Part shown: positions 49,045 to 59,718 of the stretch, one piece after another
How positions within the stretch are numbered: the first letter of the stretch is position 1
How the letters are laid out: every line of letters starts with the position of its first letter
Source: Blasia pusilla
Taxonomy: Eukaryota; Marchantiophyta; Marchantiopsida; Blasiales
Assembly (NCBI GenBank): GCA_050084515.1
Contig: CM114274.1
Coordinates: 37,200,001-37,264,000, forward strand
DNA length: 64,000 bases
Reading direction: 5' to 3'
Made by a program: the position numbers and the translations under genes
The notes under the pieces: model-generated
What the model saw: only the letters and a program-made list of their open reading frames with translations
Told to the model about the DNA's origin: nothing
Databases searched by the model: none

Positions 49045-51640
49045 CTTAATGATAGAGGAGTTTACATAACGGGTGATTTTACTATACGACAACGTAATGT
49101 CTGCTAGATAATTTTAGGGTATAAGGTTTATCTTCTACCCCTCGCCCTTACTTCCATGAGTGGGTTTGCTACTCCTCAAGCTGCCCATTCCCTTATCCAT
49201 ACGGCACCTCCCTATTTCATGAGGCCCACGCCTTTAGTTTACTAGAACCTTGCCCTTTGGAGTTAACTAAGTTTGCTCTGAAAGGTTCTAGGTTCTGGGT
49301 TGGAGTTAGATTTTCCAAAGTTTGTGTGCAGCCTAGGATGTGTGCACTCATCACCCATAGGATCAAATTTTCTACACGGGAATTTTGGGGCATACAATTC
49401 CCCTATTTATCTTTCATCAACTAATGTGAAGGCTGGTAATGGACTTTTCAATGTTTGTGCTTAGGTAGCCTAAGACATGTGTAATCTTCACTCATAGGAA
49501 AAAAATGTATGTGGGGGGAATTTTAGGGCTTAAGAACAGCCCTTGTTTTGCCCCAACCTCCCTACATGACCTCTCTACCCTCCCCCTCTCTAACTGGTTT
49601 GCAAGGGAATTTTAGGATTCAAGATCGACCATGGAGTCTCGACTCCCTACCTCCTTGCTCGCCACCTCTAACCTTATCCATAGCCTAACTTGAGTGGAGG
49701 GTAGTTACCATAACATAGGGGTACTTGCTTTGAGAGGCAATTTTCTACACAACAAAGTTGGTAGGTTTCCTTCATCTTGGAGCACACGTTCTATGGAACG
49801 CAGATGATGATTACAAGGATATTGAAATTTAGAGAGCATACGGATCATACACGCATATCACATTATCAACTATGAGACAATCTTAGGCATACATGTTTAT
49901 CCCCATGAACAATTTCTTCAAGAAGGGGTAAATGAGGCTATTAGACAAGGATAGAGATGCATGCATTAGTGCAATTTTGCGAAGATGATTCCCACCATTC
50001 AAGACATACATAGCGGCTCTTCTTTGATGAGCCTTTATCAATGAGGTGTTGGGGGACTAACCTCAAATACACTTACACTTAAGGTTCGTGCCAAGAGGTT
50101 CATCAAAGAGAGAATGAGCTCTCAAGCTCTCTCTCTTGTAGATATACCCCCTTCCCTCTCCTAAGCTCTCTCCTCTGTAACCAATGCTTGCAGGTCACCT
50201 CCTTGGGTCTTGACCTGCTGTAGCGGGTCAAGGGCCAATTCCCTAAGTGTAAAGTCAACTATACTCCAAATGGAAATTTACCTCAAATAGTAAGTTTCTC
50301 TATATGACTCCAAATGAGCCGAAACGAAGGGGAAACCTGCTCTCTCATGTTACTCGTGACCTCAATAGGTCATCCTTGACCTCTTGAGGCTATCTTCTAG
50401 TATCTTTGAAGGCGCTCTACTAGATCTCAAAGTTGTGCATGTTGTGGAAGAAACGATGCACGATTTTGAGCTACGAGAAAAACGTTGTGGTCAATCTTGC
50501 AAAACTACCATTGCTAGGCGATTTTTAGGGTAAAATTGTTCAAACCCTAAACCAAACGTTGGTGATAGTCACCACCAACGGCCGAACGTGATAGCCACGT
50601 TCGGCTGTTGTTTTGCGTTGGTTGCCATTGTTTCCATTACAGAGTGGACGGTCTTCCACAATGATCGTTGATTCTTTGACTTGCGCCGCCACCACGTACT
50701 TTTTTATGGCCACTGCCGTCATCGCAGTTTCGTCATCAACCAATGATGGCAGGTGACCTCGGGTTGATAGTGTTTGAGTTTTCATTTCATTCTGCTATGT
50801 TGTGATTGGTAGCCGCTCGATGATGACCGAATACCATGCCGTGATGCGCGTAGTTGCAACGCGCCGCTAATTGCCGCCCTGTGCTGCTCGTGGCCGCACC
50901 GTATCTTCTCGACCGTGGAGCCGCTCCTTCACTAAGGTGTAGAGCGTGCTTATTTCTAATTGAGGAGGGTATGCCGCAGAGTGCCATATCCCATTATTGA
51001 GTGCCGTGCCGTTCTGTAGCCGTTCCGTGCCACTAGTGTCGCACCGTACTGCTAGATCCGCACCGCATAATGAGGAGATTTGAGCATCGTCAGTACCAGA
51101 GGTATACGACTTATTGATTGGAGGATTTTTTCGTCATGACCAAGTTGGTGTCAAGGTTTGTATTTGCTAAGGTGCGATCGAAATTTATTCAGGTAATCCA
51201 TTCTAGTCTTTTGCTTGTACGTGTTAGGGAATTCTGGATATTGGGTAGTTATTTGGGATATTGGGTTTTGCGCAGATGCTAAGAGCATCGTTGATGTATG
51301 GGTTTAGGGGACATAGACCTATGTGGGATGTCCAGAGTTGAGGGTATGTGCTAGCAGTTCATGAAATGATAAGACAATAGTTGATTGCCGCATCATGCTG
51401 CTTGTTGCCGCACAACACACTTCTCAATGAGAGAGAGTGTAGATTGAGTGCCGCATGTTAGTTTGAGTGTTTGAGTGATTACTCGCGAGGTTAAGAAAGA
51501 TCGCATGAGAGGGGCACGAGGGTCATCACGACATCCTTTTGGGACTTTGAGAGTCGAGGTTGTGGACTTGAGAGTAGCTCTAGAGATTTTACGCGGAGTG
51601 GCGTGAGGTTTTGAGGGTCTCCACGTGAGGGACCGCCTCG
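49045..51640. other. Unassigned sequence between two inverted LTRs
   Basis: No gene is recognised. A segment with GCAGCCTA/GTGTGCACTCATCACCCATAGGA-type words is repeated imperfectly (about 49320-49400 and 49450-49530). Two abutting hairpins lie at 50557-50605. The part 50800-51100 contains several CCGCACCGTA/GTGCCGTGCCGT-like short repeats. Probably decayed retroelement DNA. Confidence 0.4.
50557..50605. other. Two directly abutting hairpins
   Basis: Hairpin 1: CGTTGGTG (50557-50564) pairs with CACCAACG (50573-50580). Hairpin 2: GCCGAACGTG (50581-50590) pairs with CACGTTCGGC (50596-50605). Both loops begin ATAG. They follow a telo-box-like AAACCCTAAACC at about 50543. Confidence 0.75.
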
Positions 51641-51660
51641 ACCTCATTCTATGTCATCTT

Positions 51661-51897
51661 TAGATGAGGGGGAGAGTGTCGAGGTATGTTAGTGCATCTC
51701 TACGTAGAGTTAGTGGTCCTATCGCTTGGGAGTACGAGATGGACGATCGGGGTAGAGGATCGCGTAGGTTTTCAGATGCTATAGGCATTATAGAGTTACA
51801 CGACTTCATTGTGGAATTCAAGAGTTGGTGTGACTCACGGCGGGCTAGGAACTCTAGAAAGTTCAACCTGTTTACAGCATGGAACGGTGTCGTATAG
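51661..51897 (+). pseudogene. Possible Gag N-terminal fragment
   Basis: The frame ending in RRFSDAIGIIELHDFIVEF, then a Trp-Cys-Asp segment and FNLFTAWNGVV, has the length, charge and Trp/Phe spacing of gypsy Gag N-terminal regions. It ends in a stop just before the LTR at 51935. I have no second motif to confirm it, so this is a tentative call. Confidence 0.28.
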
Positions 51898-51934
51898 TAA
51901 AATCAGCCAGAGTGCAAACTCTTTACTCGTTAAG

Positions 51935-53155
51935 TGTTAAATAGAGTTTTATTAGTATTAAGTAAATTAGCTTAAGAAAAGGAAATTCCCATGTTTAAAC
52001 CTCTTTATGGTGCCTCTTTTATGCCGGCCCAAATTTAGGAAAAGAGATAATAAATAAAAGATGACTTTATAAAAGTAAAGTAGGGAGGTTGGTGCTTTAA
52101 TGAAAAGCAAAAGTAGGCTTAGTTGGTGGCTAGGTTAGTTGGGGTAATTTGGAAAATATCAAGTGGGTAAAAGAGGATATTTTGGAAGAGATAAGAAGAA
52201 ATCTACTTGTGTCAAAATATGATTGGCTAAGCCTTGAGAGGAAGCCATGTAGCACAAGATAAGATTAGCTCTATTTCATGCTCTTGTGGATCACTTGTGA
52301 GTATATAAAGAGGAGGGACCTTCAAGGGTTCATCATCTTCTATTCCACATCTTGAGTCTTTCGTGTCACTCTTGAGTGTATGGATTTGGGATTGCTTGCT
52401 CTTCCAATGAGAGTGGATCACCCCTCTTGGGAGAATAACTTGACCATGGTCTATTCTTCGAGAGGTTTCTAGAGTGTGGTGTGTGTGTGGAGATGAGAGG
52501 TTTGTCACCTTAGAGGAGTTTAGTCATATAAAAATAGTGAATATTTTGGCTTTTTACTTTTCCAATGATAGTAGATTACCCTTCTTGGGAGAAAAAATCC
52601 GCCAAAACCCATTCTTGAGGAGAGTAGAGAATGTATGTCAAACATGGATAGGGGTGGAGCACGAGTTGTGCCCGAATTTCCTTTCCTTAATCCATACCAT
52701 GTCAAGGTACTCTTTGTAGATAGACACTGGTTCACTCGCTATTTAGTTTATCACTTTGGGAAGGCGTTCATGAACGAGGTCATTCAATCTCCAACTCCGG
52801 TGATCCTTCCTATCGTCACATATGGAAGGAAATAGGATTGTACTTTGCATGTCCTTATATATCAATCCATGGACGTCAATAGGCCTGCTGAAGTAATGTT
52901 TAACACCAGTTGTGCTATCTTCCTCGTGTATAAGTGTAAAGTAGTTTATAGGGATTTTGTAGTAAGGAATTTCGGGGTCCGATGTAACGATGTAACATCC
53001 TTTCCATTTGTGATAACTGTCGTGAGAGAATGGAGAGTATACATAATAATTTGTATTAAAAAAGGAGAACTTCTGAAAGAGTTCACCTTGCATCGACCAC
53101 GTCTGCCGCAACTAGAAGGTCTGTCCTTACTCGAAGAAAGTCTCTCGACACGACA
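51935..53155 (+). mobile_element. Gypsy-type LTR, plus orientation (putative 5' LTR)
   Basis: The segment starts TGTTAAATAG and ends CGACACGACA, and matches the inverted copy at 48043-49044. A TATA box (TATATAAAG, 52302-52310) lies about 370 bp in. An internal partial duplication is visible: a CTTCCAATGAGAGTGGAT-type segment at 52402-52440 recurs, changed, at 52557-52600, making this copy about 220 bp longer. It directly precedes the gag remnant of the methyltransferase-bearing element, so I take it as that element's 5' LTR. The next bases (TGGTAT at 53157) could be the start of a tRNA-iMet primer site. Confidence 0.6.
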
Positions 53156-53156
53156 A

Positions 53157-53172
53157 TGGTATGTTCTAGCAC
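53157..53172 (+). promoter_or_regulatory. Possible primer-binding site
   Basis: TGGTAT, the first six bases of the tRNA-iMet-type site, lies one base after the LTR's CA end. The following bases do not continue the consensus, so this may be a decayed site or chance. Confidence 0.25.
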
Positions 53173-54260
53173 CTAGAGGGGGCACCCATGGACGATTACC
53201 ATGAGTTCTCCCATAGATATGCCTAGGAGATTGAGGCATGGCGACTCTACTATGATCCACACTATGTGTCATGGACGAAGCCGTTCCTAGATGAAGAGGA
53301 GGAGTCAGGAGAGGCTACTTCCTCTTCCACCAGTGATGTTTTAGGACGGGTAACTCGCATTGGAGCAGTAGCATCATCCAATCAGGTTCGTCCAAGGTTC
53401 AACCCCGTGGTTGAGTTCTTTGCTGAGTTGCGGACAAGCTAACAGGGGGTACGAACGGAGAAGTTGCGGAGCAACCACGACTTCCGGAGGCGCCCTGATG
53501 AGAGTTTGTGTGAGGCCTACATCCGCTTGTGCCGGTTGATTTACGTCACTTAGGGGGTGATAGAGTCCCATGCTATCCAGTCATGGTGCGCGATGATGGA
53601 TCAAACCGTGCAGACATAGGTGGGGGAGGGGCCTTCTTATGAACACCTCACCTACATTGAGAGATGTTTTTAGGACCGCTGAGAACATTGAGGGCAACAT
53701 GGCGGAGGAGAGCGTAGCCACCCATGAGTTTTGGGTGAGAGCAATCACAATTGCCTACACCACCAGTGCAACAACATGGATTCTGAGATAGGTATATGGC
53801 ACCAGGAGCTTAGGGAGGATACCGGGAGGCCGTGCCCCAGAGACCTGAGCCTTCATATGTGGCTCAATAGCAACCGCTATGATTATTTGTTGGGCACGTG
53901 ATGGAGCGATTGCACGCGTTAGGGTCATGGACGCGTGCCTCAACCTAGAGGAGGAGACAATGCTGCACCATGAGGTTATCAGTGTAACTATTATCAGAGG
54001 TATGGTCACACACGCGCCAAGTGTTTCAGCTTACATCCCGAGTTACGTCCGGACCTAGGGCTAGAGAGGGCACCACGATGAGTTTCCGGTTGGAGTGGGC
54101 TAGAGATCGTGCACCCGGTGGTCCCATTGGGGGATGAGGAGCTGGATTCGCCCAAGGGAGTGGTGGAGGAGGTAGAGTCCCACCACCTAGATGCGTTGAA
54201 GGAGACGCCAGACGTGAGGCTAGGATGGCTGCTCACATACAGCAGCTATAACAACAAATT
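53173..54260 (+). pseudogene. Gag of the methyltransferase-bearing gypsy element
   Basis: Broken frames carry Gag features. There is an acidic EEE/Ser-rich stretch (about 53300-53335), then FNPVVEFFAELR (about 53400-53435), then RRRPDESLCEAYIRLCRL (53480-53535). A zinc knuckle CNYYQRYGHTRAKC is at 53983-54024. The spacing is C-x2-C-x4-H-x4-C, but the second Cys codon is Tyr. Gag forms the particle and binds RNA. Several in-frame stops and frame changes show decay. It sits between the LTR and the protease, the expected order. Confidence 0.65.
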
Positions 54261-54480
54261 TCCGCTATGGCATTGAGGCTACCCGATGCCGGATCCGTGG
54301 CATCGACGTCTTGTGGAGCAGCCACAGATATGGGGGATCTTGGTTGGATATGCGGGGTTGCCTAGATGGAGGCCGCCGCAATTGTTATGCGTGGAGCAAC
54401 CGCAGAGTTGGATCCATAGCGAGGGGAAGCCAAGAAACAAACTAGGATTCCTCAGTCTTTCACATTGTCCGAGGCAATGA

Positions 54481-55330
54481 GGACCCTATTGATGGGTCTT
54501 GATCAGAGTTCCCGGAGATTTAGTGATGTTGTTGGTGTGCAGACGGAGGGTGACGGGAGAAGCGAGTGCAGTGACTCCTATAGATGATGCTTAGGAGACG
54601 CATGTGTCGAGCACGTTGTTGGGGATGGTCAATGTTGCGTACCGCGCTCCTTTATTTTCTGCTTCCGATGTTATGATGTTGGGAGGTACGCCCGTTGAGG
54701 TTTTCCGGCTGGCCGCTACACTATGTGAGCATGGAGTTGGTCTTCTTGCGTCACACTCTAGGGTGATTGCAGAGGAGGTGATGGACCTACCCTTGGAACT
54801 TATGCTCGGGCCGTCCACGTCATATTCATGGCAGGCTACGGCTGCTAGGATGGCGGAGATGCCCGCCAGACGTGCGATAGAGCGTGCCATGGCTTCTCCT
54901 GGTGTTGTGTTTCTGGATAACCAAGGAGAGGTCTCCCAGTTGGTGAGTCCAGGAGGTAGATTTTTTTAGTCTGCAGCGTGTTCTATTGGATTCGGGAGCG
55001 CAACCCTTGATGTTGGGGAAAGCGGCATTCAGAGGATTGGGCTTGACGAGAGCCAATGTGGAGCGTTTTACATTCCGGATACATACATCCTTGGGTGGAG
55101 CAAGTACCACACAATATATCACTCGATAGGAGGTTGAGATGAGTCTGTGGTGCGAGCCAAGACGATAGTGATCGATGTAGAGTCCTACGACGTCTTGGTT
55201 GGTGGAGCAGTGTTGTATCCGATGGGGTTTTCCCTTGATTATTGGGAGGATTTAGCATCTTACAGACCAGGATGGAAATCCAGTGATGGAAGACTTTGTT
55301 CATTATCCATTTGATTCATAGGTGGAGTGA
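54481..55330 (+). pseudogene. Aspartic protease region of the methyltransferase-bearing gypsy element
   Basis: The frame 54604-54969 encodes a conserved pre-protease segment (DLPLELMLGPSTS, RMAEMPARRAIERAMASPG). A second copy of it lies at 61740-62034. A different frame then reads LLDSGAQPLMLGKAAFRGLG (DSG at 54989-54997), the retropepsin active-site loop with Ser instead of the common Thr. The protease would process the polyprotein. Frame changes and stops show the copy is dead. The paralogous copy at 62107-62115 has lost the Gly (DSR). Confidence 0.75.
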
Positions 55331-55619
55331 TTGAGCGACGGCCAGGAGAGATGGCGACTTAAGCAGCATTTAGCATCGCCATCACGTGGCCTTCTGATTT
55401 GATTGAGGGGCATGTCCATGCAAAGGACACCCTGCGCCTAACACTTCTAGGGAGAGGAGTGTTATGGTAGCCGCATCATTCCATGGAGGAGAGGTGCCGC
55501 TGTGGGGCTCATGTGAGGAGCTCTGACGTTTATCTGATGAGTATGTGCAGACAACGTGGAGTGAGGCGTTTGCAATAGAGCGTGACGGGTTAGAGGAACG
55601 TGAGGTAGCGAGGAGTGCT

Positions 55620-56740
55620 ACTATGATCCCTTTGGACACCATCCAGATTGTGTGGTGCATCCTAGAGGAGGGGATTCGCGTGTTGGATCTCTTTGGGGGG
55701 ATCAACACTTAGCTTAGCTGTTATTTTGCAGGCAGGAGTGCGCGTGTAGTAGTACCTGTACGTTGAGATTGATGATGTTACAAGACGCGCTTCACTTCAC
55801 CAAGTGGCGTAGTTACGCCATTGATTTCTTGACTTGTTTTCTGCGTCCGCCATCCAGGGTTACCAGAGTTCCCTATTGAGGGACATTTCATTGTTGGGGA
55901 CGCAGGACTTGAAGTGGGTAGGGACCATAGACTTGGTCATTGCTAGTTGGCCATGTCGGGGCCAATCGAGTGCTGGACGAGGTATTGGGTTAGATGACTC
56001 TCAGTCCATGTTGTTTTGGGAGATGATGCGGACCTTGCGATACTTACAAGAGCATCAATCTCGTTCTCCAACATAAATTCTGGAGAATGTGCCGATTTTA
56101 GGCAATTTGAGGTCCCACGCATGACGAGTGCACATCAGATGCGCGCATGGATCGGCTGGCAGTGTTGTTAGATGCGGCAGATGTAGGTTCACGAGCACAT
56201 TGCATGCGTATTTGGTGGAACAACTTGATGCCACATGAGGTGTTGCGAAGGGCTTATGCAAGAGTGGAGCGCCCCTCCCATTTTTTGGTGGATTCTATTC
56301 TGGATCCAAGTTGTCGGTCACATGTAGTACGGCACGATGCTCGACCTCCATTGACTGTGCTCAACAAGATTGGCATGCCATGGGTAGCCTTTCCCACATT
56401 TGTGAGTTTTATCCACTTCTTATGCATTCAAGAAGGCCGGGCATGGCTTGGTTTGGGATGACCATATTCAACGGTTGATAGAGCCCAACTCCGATGAGCG
56501 AGAGCGAGTGATGGGATTCCCCACACGAGTGACGGCAATATCGTCACTATTAGAGGCATCACGACGTCATGTCTTGGGTCATGTGATGGATTTGAATTGC
56601 TTGACATGGATTTTCATCTTAGGAGTAGTTGACCAACGTCGCTTACGGATGCAACAGATCCTAGCTGTTGCCTTGGTGAGCCCTATGCCTACCGAGATAG
56701 TTGAGGCAGTGGTTGGAGGCAAGACTCGAGGAGATTGACT
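55620..56740 (+). pseudogene. C5 cytosine DNA methyltransferase domain inside a Ty3/gypsy element
   Basis: Motifs of a cytosine-C5 methyltransferase occur in the correct order over about 1.1 kb. I: IRVLDLFGGI (55674-55703), SAM binding. IV: DLVIASWPCRGQSSAGRG, catalytic Cys codon 55954-55956; the usual PCQ is PCR. VI: ILENVP, Glu-Asn-Val at 56083-56091. VIII: GSRAHCMRIWWNNL (56186-56227), like the HRxRxFWxN form of DRM/DNMT3-type enzymes. IX-like: ERERVMGFP (56496-56522). X: EASRRHVLGHVMDLN (56553-56597). Frames change at least twice, with stops such as one just before ILENVP, so this copy is dead. It lies between the protease and the reverse transcriptase of one element in one orientation. 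The enzyme would methylate DNA at cytosine; its target preference cannot be read here. Confidence 0.85.
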
Positions 56741-56965
56741 CACCATGGGTGATCGGGAGAGACACCCTTGGACTTCTTGGGATTTTTTGCAGGTACGCCA
56801 AGAGATGATAGCCACAACATCGAGTGTGGTTCTCGGTACTGCACGTGGAGGAGATCCGAGTTTGCAGTTGGCTGTAGGGGAGCAGTTGAGTCATGTTGTT
56901 TGAGATGGGATTGCACCATAGCAACCACCGACACCCGCACGGAGAGTCCTGCCGTAGTCACGATA
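56741..56965 (+). other. Linker between methyltransferase and reverse transcriptase
   Basis: Broken frames with no domain. It leads into the N-terminal RT region, which starts with the WELDMGPKLTRGERHRIYQF segment (about 56970-57030). Confidence 0.45.
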
Positions 56966-58205
56966 AAGACTTGGGAGCTAGATATGGGCCCTAAGTTGAC
57001 ACGAGGAGAGCGGCACCGGATATACCAATTCCTTATGAGTTAAAGGAGTTGTTTTGCATTTAGCATGCATGATTTGGGTACGCTAAAGGGTCCACCGATC
57101 CGCATTGAGTTGTCGAGTAACATGCTGATCTTCTGACAACCCTACACGTACAGTGTCATGGAGAGGGCTCTAATTCAGAGTAGGAGCGAGAACTTGGTTG
57201 GAGGAGGACTAATGGAGATGTCGCATGGAGAGTATGCATCTGCCATTGTCATACCCGCCAAGGAGGATGTGCATGGCAACTGGACGAATAGGCGGATATG
57301 TGGAGATAACCAACCTATCAATCGGCAAATGAAGTCCGACAGGTATGTCATGCCCATGCCTGAGGAGATCTTGGATGCTATTGGGCAGGCAAAGGTCTTC
57401 AGTTCTTTAGATCTTTGAGCCGAATACCATCAACTGCCTATCAGATTGGAGGACAGGCAGAACACGCCATTTTGGGGCATCGATCCTCACGGGAAGGATT
57501 TCTTGTACCAGTGGCGGTTCTTACCATTTGGGTTAAAGAATGCCATGGCTGAGTTTTAGAGGGTCATGGATAGGATCTTGGCAGGTCTGGATTTTGCGAG
57601 GTGTTATATTGATGACATCATAGTCTTTAGCAGCACGGTTGAGGAGCATGGGCGACATCTGGAGGAGGTGTTTCCTCGGGTGTTTCAACGATTGCAATTA
57701 CATGGGCTGAAGCTACATCCAGGCAAGTGCAAGTTCTTCTACGACTATATTAAATACCGGGGTGATACGATATACCCAGAGGGCCTTGGTGTGCGGCAGA
57801 TAAAGGTAGAGGCTATTTCACGCATTCCACGCCCTACACATATGAGTCGAGTTTGTGCATTCATGGGATTGGCGAACTTCTATCGACAGTATGTCAAGGA
57901 TTTCAGTTCGATTGCAAAGTCACTAACCTTGTTGACCAAGGTGGATCAAGAGTGGCATTGGGGGGATGAGCAGGAGAGAGCATTTCAGCTACTCAAGGAT
58001 TGATTGACGTCCGCGCCCATATTGAGGAGACCTATGAGGGGGCATCCTTTCCACTTGCATACTGATTGGAGCATGTTGGGGCTTGGAGCCGTGCTAACCC
58101 GATATGACGAGGGTAGAGAGTTTGTGGTGGCTTACGCTAGTGACTTGAACAACGCTACAGAGGCAAAGTATAGCTTGTATGAGGATAAGTGCTTGTCTTG
58201 GGGGT
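56966..58205 (+). pseudogene. Ty3/gypsy reverse transcriptase and RNase H
   Basis: One frame from about 57145 to 58205 carries HGEYASAIVIPAKED, the NRRICGD block, YVMPMPEEILDAIGQAKVFS, FLPFGLKNAM and CYIDDIIVFSS (catalytic Asp-Asp, 57611-57616). GLKLHPGKCKF and the RNase H start HPFHLHTDWSMLGLGAVL follow. These are diagnostic of Ty3/gypsy. The frame is interrupted by stops at 57416-57418, 57557-57559 and 58001-58003, where the family consensus has Arg, Gln and Arg. All three fit C-to-T changes. The element breaks off in RNase H at about 58205, where a minus-strand element begins; no integrase is present. Confidence 0.92.
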
Positions 58206-59718
58206 CCCCGCGGTCTGACTCTTGGACCTCGTGGTAACAGCCAGAACGGTTTCTTGGAACTCTTTGGGCCAGTCCGATGATTCTTCGGCGGCCGCTCTGT
58301 TCGAGTCTTCCTCTCTGATAGTGACTCGCCTTGGCCTGGGGGACCCTAACTCTTCCACTCAGATGAGTTGCATATTCACGTCATTCTTGGACTCTGGTTG
58401 GGCTGCTGGGGTGTTGACATATTTTACCAACAACCGCGGAACCTTGGGCTCCGGGCCTTCCACTGCAATGTGCCCGCCTTTCTTGCAATTTCCACATAAG
58501 GGATTGAGTCCTACTGGCCGCTTTGGGTTTGGGCAATTATTAGCCCAATGGTCCGCCGCACCGCAATTATAACAAAAATTCCTTTTTATGCGTGGCGTGA
58601 AGGCTGCCGCGCCCATAATCTGTCTCAGGGGTCTCTGTTCCCCGTATTCCGGAGGCACATATCGAGTGATCCAACTTCGTCCGGGATTTGGTGGTGGCAC
58701 AGCTTGGATGGCATAGCACCCTTCCCACTGTTTGGGTTCATACCACCCTTCTTCTGTATGGGGATCTTCTTTGATCCAACGTACATCCCTCAGAATGTGG
58801 CATTCCTGGGCAGTATGCCCTTGGGTTCCGCAGGTACTGCACCAGATGTTGGGCCTCATCAGACCTGGTCATCTTTTGGGGTCCTTCTGGGCCGCCAAGA
58901 TGTACCTTCAATTCTTCCATTTGCTTACTTAACTCTTCCATGGACGACTTGCCGGCCTTCCTTGCTGTTCCCCTTACTGGACTTTCAGACCGCTGAGGAA
59001 GGTGCTTTGTGGGTCGGGTTTTCCTTTGGTGCTTGGGAGAGTGGTGGCGCGTGCTTTTTCCCTTCCGTTTAGATTTTAAATCTTTTTCAGAGTCCGAGGA
59101 CTCCGAAGTATCCCCCATAGAGGATTCCGTGTCTGTGGAAGACGCTTTGTCCTCTGATGAAGCACTAGTTTGCGACAAACCTCGTCGTTGGTGACGCCGT
59201 CTTCGTGTCTTACGGGACTTCTCTGAGGCTTTGTAAGCCTCTGCGGAGGCTATGACTGCTTCCAGGGAGTCTCGTTGGCCTCGCCGGCAGTACCGGTCCA
59301 TTTCCTTGGACAGTCCTGACACAAACCAATCTACCAATTGTGAGGTAGTGGTGTGTTCTAGTTTATTCACCACGCTGCGAAACCTTTGTGTGTACTCTCG
59401 GAGAGTTTCCTTCTTTTTTCATTTCAGGTCGCGAAGCTTTGTAAGAAGCCTGTCCTCGAACTCTAGGTCGCGGAACTCATGTAGGAAGGACTCCAATACC
59501 CTTTTCCATGTTTCCGTGACGTCCGCTCCGAGACCCTCGTACCACTGGTTTGCTCGCTTCTTGAGCAGGCCAGGAAAGACTCGCAGCAAGTCCTCCTCAG
59601 AGCCTTCCCCATTTGCCTTGGCTACATGGGAAAATTCCAGCACAAAGTTGTCCACATCATCTCGCCGTCCCCCAGCAAAGGTGGGGTACCTTAGCAGCGT
59701 CTTCCTAGTATTGGCCAT
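58155..59718 (-). pseudogene. Gag of a second gypsy element, three zinc knuckles
   Basis: A minus-strand Gag starting MANTRKTLLRYPTFAGG. It has the retrotransposon Gag core (ANQWYEGLGADVTETWKRV; LREYTQRFRSVVNKLEH), then a Ser/Arg/Lys-rich stretch and three zinc knuckles: CSTCGTQGHTAQEC (58800-58841), CYNCGAADHWANNC (58533-58574) and CGNCKKGGHIAVEG (58455-58496, last Cys lost). A stop at about 59417 and a one-base-type frameshift near 58860 break it. The element is cut at about 58195-58205 against the other gypsy element, so its pol is absent. It differs in Gag from the methyltransferase-bearing family. Confidence 0.88.

Noticed and set aside
54604-54969. Stand-alone host gene at the pre-protease segment
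   Set aside because: The same segment recurs at 61740-62034 with protease following both times, so it belongs to the retroelement.
58860-58900. Programmed -1 frameshift at CCCAAAA in the second gypsy Gag
   Set aside because: In the Gag frame the codons are CCC CAA AAG, so the heptamer is not in the slippery phase. A simple indel explains the frame change.
58548-59072. 174-codon plus-strand frame
   Set aside because: Antisense shadow of the zinc-knuckle Gag on the minus strand.
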